Source: Saprospiraceae bacterium (lineage in GTDB: Bacteria > Bacteroidota > Bacteroidia > Chitinophagales > Saprospiraceae). From it: a DNA stretch of 64,000 nt. A program made the position numbers and the translations under genes. Below are positions 58,651 through 64,000 of the stretch, one piece after another. The DNA lies in contig JADKFC010000003.1 of the NCBI GenBank assembly GCA_016717655.1, positions 62,001 through 126,000 of the forward strand, given 5' to 3'. Positions within the stretch are counted from its first letter, which is position 1. Every line of letters starts with the position of its first letter. The notes under the pieces are model-generated. The model did no database searches, was not told the origin of the DNA, and saw nothing but the letters and a program-made list of their open reading frames with translations.

Positions 58651-61600
58651 TTCTTTGCCATCTGAGCCGGTAACTGTCAATGCAAAACCAACTATTACAG
58701 TTAATGATAATGAAATTTGTGTGGGCGAAACACTCCAGTTAACAGGTTCTGAAGCCGGTTACTGGTCCTCTGTCAATACCAATACGGCACTGGTTAGCAA
58801 TACTGGCTTGGTTACAGGTCTCGGCCCTGGACAAACGGCCTTTGTCCTTACCTCACTAAGCTCAGGATGCGTTTCAAATCCATCTGCCCTTGTCACTGTC
58901 AATGCCATTCCTACCATAGTTTTCTCTGGTCCAACATCTGTTTGTGTCAATGGCACTTCATCACTTTCGCCTACTTCAGGTGGTACTTGGGTAAGTTCTA
59001 ATCCGGCTGTTGCAAGCATTACCAACACTGGTTTGGTAACCGGACATTCAGTTGGACAAACTACCTTTAGATTTACTTCTACTGTTACAGGATGTGCATC
59101 TCAGCCAACAAACCCTTTCCTTGTTTATAACAAACCTGTTACTCAAATCGCAGGCGGTGCCACTCTTTGTACTGGAGCTACCACCACTCTTTTACCTTCA
59201 ACAGGAGGTGTTTGGCAAAGTACCAATCCATCAGTTGCCATGGTTACCAATGGAGGATTAGTTACTGCACTTGCATCTGGTTCTGCTCAGTTTATTTTTA
59301 CTGAATCAGGAACAGGCTGTGTATCTGATCCTAGTACAGCTGTCACAGTATTGATCAAACCGGTGGTTCAGATTACAGGCAGCAACGCCATCTGCGCAGG
59401 TTCAACTACAACCCTATCTCCAACATCAGGAGGTTCTTGGCAGTCAAATCACCCCGCTATTGCCAGTGTTACCAACGCAGGCATCGTTACCGGATTGACG
59501 CAGGGCATGGCTACTTTCACCTTTGTTTTAAACGGAGGTTGTGCTTCTGATCCAACACCTTATATTACAGTTAATGGCAAGCCTCAGATCAGTTTCTCTG
59601 GCCCAACAGCTGTTTGTAGCGGAAGCCAAAGTCAAATTCAACCTTCCTCAGGTGGTACCTGGCAAAGTTCTAATCCAGCAGTAGCAACCATTACAAATGC
59701 TGGATTGATAACTACAATTGGATCAGGTTCTGTTAAATTTATTTTTACCGAATCTGTGTCTGGATGTAAATCTGACTCTTCAAGCGCGTTATTAGTAAAT
59801 CCATCACCTTTTATTTCACTACCTGGCTCTAATCAGCTGTGCGTGGGCAATGCAACCACAGTGTTCCCTACAATTGGTGGTATTTGGGTCAGTTCCAATG
59901 GAGCTATTGCTTCTGTGAGCAATGCAGGATCTGTTACGGGAATAGCTCCTGGTACCGCTCATTTGAAATTTACCAACCTTACAACAGGTTGTACTTCAAA
60001 AGATAGTATTTCAATCGTAGTTCTTTCTAAGCCTGTTGTTACTTTACCACAATCTACTTTGTGTGTTGGTAGCACAATGGGCCTCACAGCCCCTGTAGCA
60101 GGTACATGGACAAGCTTAAATCCTACCATCGCAACTGTAACAGCTACAGGTACTGTAACAGGAATGAGCCAGGGCTTGGCCAGATTTACTTTTAAAAATA
60201 CAGCAACAGGTTGTACCTCTAATCCATCAAGCGGACTTTTGGTAAACTCAAGCCCTTATGTTTCATTGGCCGGTCCTTCTGAAATTTGTGTGGGAAATCA
60301 AACTACTTTGATTCCTTCCACAGGAGGAACATGGACTTCATTACAGCCGTCTGTTGCAGATGTAGACAATGAAGGAATTGTAACAAGCTTGTCAGCTGGT
60401 GAAGCATTTTTTGTATTCACAGATGATGCCACCGGATGTAATTCCGATAGCACCTTGTCTGTTTCCGTCAGCCCTGCACTGATTGCAGATGTGTTGGGAG
60501 ATAGTATTATTTGTATGGGATATCAAACCCGTCTTTCACCAATCGGTGGAGGAGTTTGGACCAGCACCAATCCAAAAGTTGCCATGGTTGATAACAATGG
60601 TTATGTAACAGGGCTTGCTCCAGGAAAATCAGGTTTTGTATTTACTGAAAATGGAACCGGCTGCACCGCTACTTTACCGGATGATGCTGTGGCTGTTAAA
60701 CCATGTATCGATCCAGACTTTAATGTTACGTTTGTCAGTGTTCCTGTTTCAGGTAGCGTTCGTACTAACGACGAGGTGCCTGCTCAGACTACTTATAGCA
60801 ATATGTTCCAGCTTATTAAAAAACCAGCCGGATCTCTACCAACACTTATGGTAAATGCCAATGGTAGCTACACTTTCGTTGCCAATATGCCTGGAGTTTA
60901 TCAATATAAAGTTCCAGTTTGTATTCCACCTGCGTACAGCGCCTGCCCAACTGCAGAACTCGTAATTACAGTAGTTGATGGAGCTACCCTTCCTAAGACC
61001 GCTGTCATCAATACAGACGTGGTTCACAGCATGACCTGTGGTTCTGGTTCGGGAGCTGCTATTGTACCCAATCTGTTGAGCAATGACCAGTGTATTTCTA
61101 CAGAATCATGCATTGTAAATGGCACTACCGTTGCCATTACCAAAAATCCAAGCAATGGTATAGGTGCAATCGATGCATTAGGAAATGTGAACTATACACC
61201 CACCACCCTCATGATCGGACTCGATACCTTTAAGTATGAGGTTTGTCTGGAAGAAAACCTTGGATGCAGAGATGCAATGGTGCTTGTTACAGTGCACGAT
61301 TCCACATCACTCAATACAACCAATGCTGCAGATGACTTCTATCCGCTGCAACAGGGAAATACGCTAACTGCCAATGTTAAAATGAACGATACAGATGCCC
61401 AGGGTGATAGCCAGTTGGTAAACGCACAGGGAAGCAGTGCGTCTCCTATTGTAATTGCTCAGGGAAGCTATTATCTGGCATCAAATGGAGACCTGGTCTT
61501 CACACCGGCACCTTCTTTCTCAGGACCACTTGACATCGTTTATACGGTATGTGATAATAAAGCTGAGCAGGCCTGTGCCAGCGCAACCGCACACATCCTT

Positions 61601-62503
61601 GTAGTTGAACCACTGACCCTAAGAATCAGGGTCTACCTGGAAGCAGCACTTTCAAACAACAATAATGCTACTTCGTCTACAGGTAGACCTCTCATGAGGG
61701 ACAACCTGAGGGTAAATCCTTACACAGCTGCCAATAACATCCCAGTCAAAGATCCATATACCATTGCTACATCAAATGTTGATGTGACCGGAAACTTTAC
61801 GCATGTTGGAGTGGGTACGCAAGCAAATCTAAGTGCAATAGCAGATTCTGCTGCTGTATTTGGAGTTACCGGCGAGAACGCAATTGTTGATTGGGTTTTT
61901 GTAGAACTGAGATCCAAAACAGATTCAACCTTGGTTATGGCAACCCGTTCCGGTTTATTACAGCGCGATGGCGATGTGGTTGACGTTGATGGTACTTCCG
62001 CCCTGGCTTTTGGAGGGGTTAGCGCAGATAGTTTCTATGTTGTGGTCAGACACCGTTTACATTTGGGTGTAATGTCTAAAATCGTAAGCAGGAGCAGTTT
62101 AGTTGACTTTACCGTACCCACTACCCCGGTATTTGACTTTGGTGCTTCCAGAGGCCCTGCCTTCAACTACACCGGCCTGGCACAAAACAGTGAGGTAAAA
62201 TTCGGATACAGGGCACTTTGGGCAGGCGATTTCAATGCAGATGGCAAGCTTAAGTTTACCAACCCTGCAGATGATTTGAATTACTTGTTTTTTGACATCC
62301 TGGTACATCCTGACAATACCAATGGCAATGCCAATTACAATTTTGCTTACGGTTACTACCAGGGCGATATCAATATGGATGGTAAAATCAAGTTTGATAA
62401 CCCGGATGACGACAAAAACATCCTTTATGCCCAGATATTATTCTATCCTTTGAATACAGAGTACCTGTCAAACTTTGACTTTTTTGTCCAGCAGGTGCCT
62501 TAA
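58559..62503 (+). CDS. C-terminal part of the fifth giant: BIG2 stalk, neck and 294-residue terminal module
   Basis: Genuine sequence begins near 58627 (TDAASGC); the ATG at 58559 is in an out-of-frame stretch overlapping the preceding fragment. It holds nine BIG2-like repeats, including one unit with SEAGYW in place of GG.W and one with a short NGGC end. The three-domain neck follows (about 60703: CIDPDFNVTFVS, then SNDQC, then NDTDAQGD), then the terminal module (LRIRVYLEAAL...FFVQQVP). The two calcium-loop-like motifs are DFNADGKLKF and DINMDGKIKF. No type A or B T9SS tail is seen. A strong intrinsic terminator follows 26 bases after the stop. Confidence 0.92.
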   Translation: MLLLSKTTVQSLLYQQVVQLLFFTDAASGCSSLPSEPVTVNAKPTITVNDNEICVGETLQLTGSEAGYWSSVNTNTALVSNTGLVTGLGPGQTAFVLTSLSSGCVSNPSALVTVNAIPTIVFSGPTSVCVNGTSSLSPTSGGTWVSSNPAVASITNTGLVTGHSVGQTTFRFTSTVTGCASQPTNPFLVYNKPVTQIAGGATLCTGATTTLLPSTGGVWQSTNPSVAMVTNGGLVTALASGSAQFIFTESGTGCVSDPSTAVTVLIKPVVQITGSNAICAGSTTTLSPTSGGSWQSNHPAIASVTNAGIVTGLTQGMATFTFVLNGGCASDPTPYITVNGKPQISFSGPTAVCSGSQSQIQPSSGGTWQSSNPAVATITNAGLITTIGSGSVKFIFTESVSGCKSDSSSALLVNPSPFISLPGSNQLCVGNATTVFPTIGGIWVSSNGAIASVSNAGSVTGIAPGTAHLKFTNLTTGCTSKDSISIVVLSKPVVTLPQSTLCVGSTMGLTAPVAGTWTSLNPTIATVTATGTVTGMSQGLARFTFKNTATGCTSNPSSGLLVNSSPYVSLAGPSEICVGNQTTLIPSTGGTWTSLQPSVADVDNEGIVTSLSAGEAFFVFTDDATGCNSDSTLSVSVSPALIADVLGDSIICMGYQTRLSPIGGGVWTSTNPKVAMVDNNGYVTGLAPGKSGFVFTENGTGCTATLPDDAVAVKPCIDPDFNVTFVSVPVSGSVRTNDEVPAQTTYSNMFQLIKKPAGSLPTLMVNANGSYTFVANMPGVYQYKVPVCIPPAYSACPTAELVITVVDGATLPKTAVINTDVVHSMTCGSGSGAAIVPNLLSNDQCISTESCIVNGTTVAITKNPSNGIGAIDALGNVNYTPTTLMIGLDTFKYEVCLEENLGCRDAMVLVTVHDSTSLNTTNAADDFYPLQQGNTLTANVKMNDTDAQGDSQLVNAQGSSASPIVIAQGSYYLASNGDLVFTPAPSFSGPLDIVYTVCDNKAEQACASATAHILVVEPLTLRIRVYLEAALSNNNNATSSTGRPLMRDNLRVNPYTAANNIPVKDPYTIATSNVDVTGNFTHVGVGTQANLSAIADSAAVFGVTGENAIVDWVFVELRSKTDSTLVMATRSGLLQRDGDVVDVDGTSALAFGGVSADSFYVVVRHRLHLGVMSKIVSRSSLVDFTVPTTPVFDFGASRGPAFNYTGLAQNSEVKFGYRALWAGDFNADGKLKFTNPADDLNYLFFDILVHPDNTNGNANYNFAYGYYQGDINMDGKIKFDNPDDDKNILYAQILFYPLNTEYLSNFDFFVQQVP
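58622..58626 (+). other. Frameshift site: one surplus T
   Basis: Five T between G and C give VFHRCRKWL and a stop. With four T the reading is SATFVFTDAASGCSSLPSEPV, a normal BIG2 repeat end. The correction makes 49090-62503 a whole number of codons (about 4470 residues). Confidence 0.88.
61619..62500 (+). other. Shared 294-residue C-terminal module, copy 3
   Basis: From LRIRVYLEAAL to FFVQQVP. Conserved motifs are RPLMRDNLR, IPVKDPY, IVDWVFVELRSK, LLQRDGDVVDVDG, VVVRHRLHLGVMSK, ALWAGDFNADGK, FTNPADDLN and FDNPDDDKNILYAQILF. Same length as copies 1 and 2. Confidence 0.9.
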
Positions 62504-62529
62504 AGATAAAACTTACAGCACATACTTAT

Positions 62530-62569
62530 ATCGCCATCGCACTCATCAGGAGAGCGGTGGCGATTTTTT
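62530..62569 (+). terminator. Intrinsic terminator after the fifth gene
   Basis: An 11-base stem with one T-G pair (ATCGCCATCGC / GCGGTGGCGAT) encloses a 13-base loop and runs straight into six T (62564-62569). It is the best terminator in the window. Confidence 0.92.
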
Positions 62570-62680
62570 ATTGTAGGCGCTAAGCATCAAAAATTTGTTT
62601 TTCACTATTCTTTTGAACAATTTTATTGATGAATTTTCACTTAATGTATTTCAATAAATGGTTTTGTAAAATCAAAACTG

Positions 62681-62696
62681 TGTACAAAAGATAAAA
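62681..62696 (+). promoter_or_regulatory. 16-base element shared with the leader of the fifth gene, copy 2
   Basis: Exact TGTACAAAAGATAAAA, as at 48994-49009. Here it lies about 90 bases upstream of the predicted promoter, a position compatible with a regulator site. Role unknown. Confidence 0.4.
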
Positions 62697-62771
62697 AAGC
62701 TCATTACTTGTTAAAACAAATATAAGTTTTTATACTTTTTTAGAAATATTAACGATAAGTAAAAATTAAAC

Positions 62772-62802
62772 TTGCATTAATTGCGATTATAGTATATATT
62801 TG
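62772..62802 (+). promoter_or_regulatory. Predicted Bacteroidota housekeeping promoter
   Basis: TTG at 62772-62774 is followed after 20 bases by TATATTTG (62795-62802), matching the known -33 TTG and -7 TAnnTTTG consensus of this phylum. Transcription would start shortly after 62805 and read into the gene at 63007. Confidence 0.6.
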
Positions 62803-63006
62803 TATCGAACTTAAAAGCATGGGGAATTGTCTTAATTTTTCGCTTACAGCTTTTGGGTTGTGGTATTAATACTATTTGTCATTTAAAGGCATTATAGTCT
62901 ATTTGCCTTACCTAGTCTGTGCTATACTCTTATTTCTGCATGGACTTTATTTTTATAGTTGTCGTTGGTTAGGTTTGATTTTTCATGCTTTGGCAATCCA
63001 GTGAGT

Positions 63007-64000
63007 ATGAATGTAAAAAATTACACTATCGCAGTGTGTGTAAAGTGCATTTTACTTTGCGCATGTATTTTGGAAAGTGCTCAAGCTGCTGAAGCTGATA
63101 TAGACAATTCATTTTCATCCACCGACTCACCCTATTTGCATGGCACCTTTTCCATTCCAGCTCTTCCCTGTAATGTCAATTATCCATGGAACTTGCCTGA
63201 ATTTGACAACCTTACGGCACAAGTAAACGATGGGGTAGGAAGCCTGATCCCACTCTGCATTGGCAGCGTCAATAATATTGGCAACCTGATTGACATTTCT
63301 ACCTCCAACACCACCACAATCAACATTACCGGCATCAACTGTGATGCACAAATCGGAGTTCGGGATAATGATGTTGGCGATACCTATGCTGCAGGCACCT
63401 ATGCCGGCTATAGAATTGGTACGGCCGGTTTGATAGGTGTTACCATCGCTTCTGCTGTTACCATTAGTACCTATAACAATGGAGCTCTGGCTGAATCTTC
63501 CGTTATTACCAATTCTACGCTGGCAATTAGTTCTTTTGCCATACAGAGTGACGGCACCGCCATCGTTGGCTTTATAACCACACTCCCCTTTGATGAAATC
63601 AGAATTCGTTATCAGGCCCTGGTTTCAGTTTTATTTACGGCTACAATTTACCATCCCGTCATTAAGTCCTATTGTGCAGGCCCCATACCTTCTTGCAATG
63701 CGGCCACCTCGATGGTTGCTCCCGATTTTCCGGCTGAAATAGATGATTCAGGAGTGACAGGACTGGGCTTGGGTGGCATAACAAATGAATGGGCCCTTGT
63801 TGATAGCTCTTTAACCAATTCAGCAACTGTAAACTTTCCTTTGGCAATTCTGGCTTCGGCCTATGTTTCTGTGCAGGATCAACTTTCTACTTATCCAGCT
63901 GGTTATTTTGCCGGTTTTGAAGTAGCCTTCCCTTCTGTTTTATCGGTCAATGTGGCTCAATATACTACCATAACAACCTATCTTGATGATGTCCAACAAG
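63007..64000 (+). CDS. Secreted protein of unknown function, 3'-truncated by the window edge
   Basis: ATG 63007 opens a frame without a stop to the end of the window (331 codons). Residues 1-28 look like a signal peptide (MNVKNYTIAVCVKCILLC..., cleavage near AQAAEA). The mature start has SPYLHGTFSIPALPCNVNYPWN. Two copies of a segment are visible about 171 residues apart: residues about 114-137 (A.IGVRD....Y.AGTYAGY) and about 287-310 (A.VSVQD....YPAGYFAGF), so the protein probably consists of repeats of about 170 residues. I do not recognise the family. It is preceded by its own promoter and separated by a terminator from the giant genes, so it is probably transcribed independently. Confidence 0.88.
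   Translation, partial: MNVKNYTIAVCVKCILLCACILESAQAAEADIDNSFSSTDSPYLHGTFSIPALPCNVNYPWNLPEFDNLTAQVNDGVGSLIPLCIGSVNNIGNLIDISTSNTTTINITGINCDAQIGVRDNDVGDTYAAGTYAGYRIGTAGLIGVTIASAVTISTYNNGALAESSVITNSTLAISSFAIQSDGTAIVGFITTLPFDEIRIRYQALVSVLFTATIYHPVIKSYCAGPIPSCNAATSMVAPDFPAEIDDSGVTGLGLGGITNEWALVDSSLTNSATVNFPLAILASAYVSVQDQLSTYPAGYFAGFEVAFPSVLSVNVAQYTTITTYLDDVQQ

Larger units (their letters stand above)
62570..63006 (+). other. Intergenic leader of the last gene
   Basis: AT-rich, no gene. It contains the second copy of the 16-base element (62681-62696) and a Bacteroidota-type promoter (62772-62802), leaving a long leader of about 200 bases before ATG 63007. An in-frame stop at 62956 limits upstream starts. 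Confidence 0.65.

Noticed and set aside
5631..62000. CRISPR-like or satellite DNA periodicity
   Set aside because: The regular spacing comes from protein repeats of about 240 bases with diverged DNA; there are no short identical direct repeats with unique spacers.
33541..63023. 15-base match GAATGTAAAAAATTA at 33541-33555 and 63009-63023
   Set aside because: One copy lies in the coding start of the last gene and the other in AT-rich intergenic DNA, with no positional equivalence; probably chance.
2206..63847. Many reverse-strand and alternate-frame ORFs of 60-260 codons across the whole window
   Set aside because: They lie inside the giant repeat genes, have low-complexity compositions mirroring the repeats (for example proline/valine-rich minus-strand reading of BIG2 units), and lack signal peptides, spacing or domain support.

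Overview
This 64 kb window comes from a Bacteroidota genome, most likely a Saprospiria/Saprospirales-type or related gliding lineage. The evidence is the domain vocabulary. There is a type A type-IX-secretion (T9SS) C-terminal sorting domain, a type B (gliding-motility-associated) sorting domain, choice-of-anchor A domains, SdrD-B-like repeats, DNRLRE and CBM-like lectin domains, and hundreds of Ig-like (PKD/BIG2) repeats. Intergenic DNA is AT-rich, one promoter fits the Bacteroidota -33/-7 pattern (TTG, then TAnnTTTG), and every gene I can support is on the + strand. I see no metabolic genes, RNA genes, CRISPR array, transposase or phage gene.

Layout: (1) 2-3926, the 3' part of an adhesin ending in three SdrD-B-like domains and a type A T9SS tail, with one frameshift. 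(2) 4024-17148, an intact 4374-residue protein with a signal peptide, a novel N-terminal domain, about 38 cysteine-paired Ig-like repeats punctuated by six CxCPIxNN/YFRR modules, and a type B T9SS tail. (3) 17357-33107, a choice-of-anchor A protein with a duplicated unknown domain, a DNRLRE domain and about 41 BIG2-like repeats; two 1-base frameshifts split it, and the repaired product is about 5250 residues. (4) 33615-48704, an intact 5029-residue protein. (5) 49090-62503, a close paralogue of (4), about 4470 residues after repair of one frameshift. (6) 63007-64000, the first 331 residues of another secreted protein, cut by the window edge.

Proteins 3, 4 and 5 share a fixed C-terminal half: a two-Ig cassette, exactly 12 BIG2-like repeats in the same register, a three-domain neck, and a C-terminal module of exactly 294 residues with two dockerin/EF-hand-like loops. 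They lack a recognisable type A or B tail, so this module is a candidate new sorting or anchoring domain. Protein 1 carries the same neck joined to a type A tail, and protein 2 shares the CxCPIxNN module with proteins 4 and 5. The locus therefore looks like a modular family of giant cell-surface stalk/adhesin proteins built by gene duplication, domain shuffling and repeat expansion. All four frameshifts lie at short mononucleotide runs, and repair by one base restores domain continuity each time, so sequencing or assembly error is as likely as gene decay.
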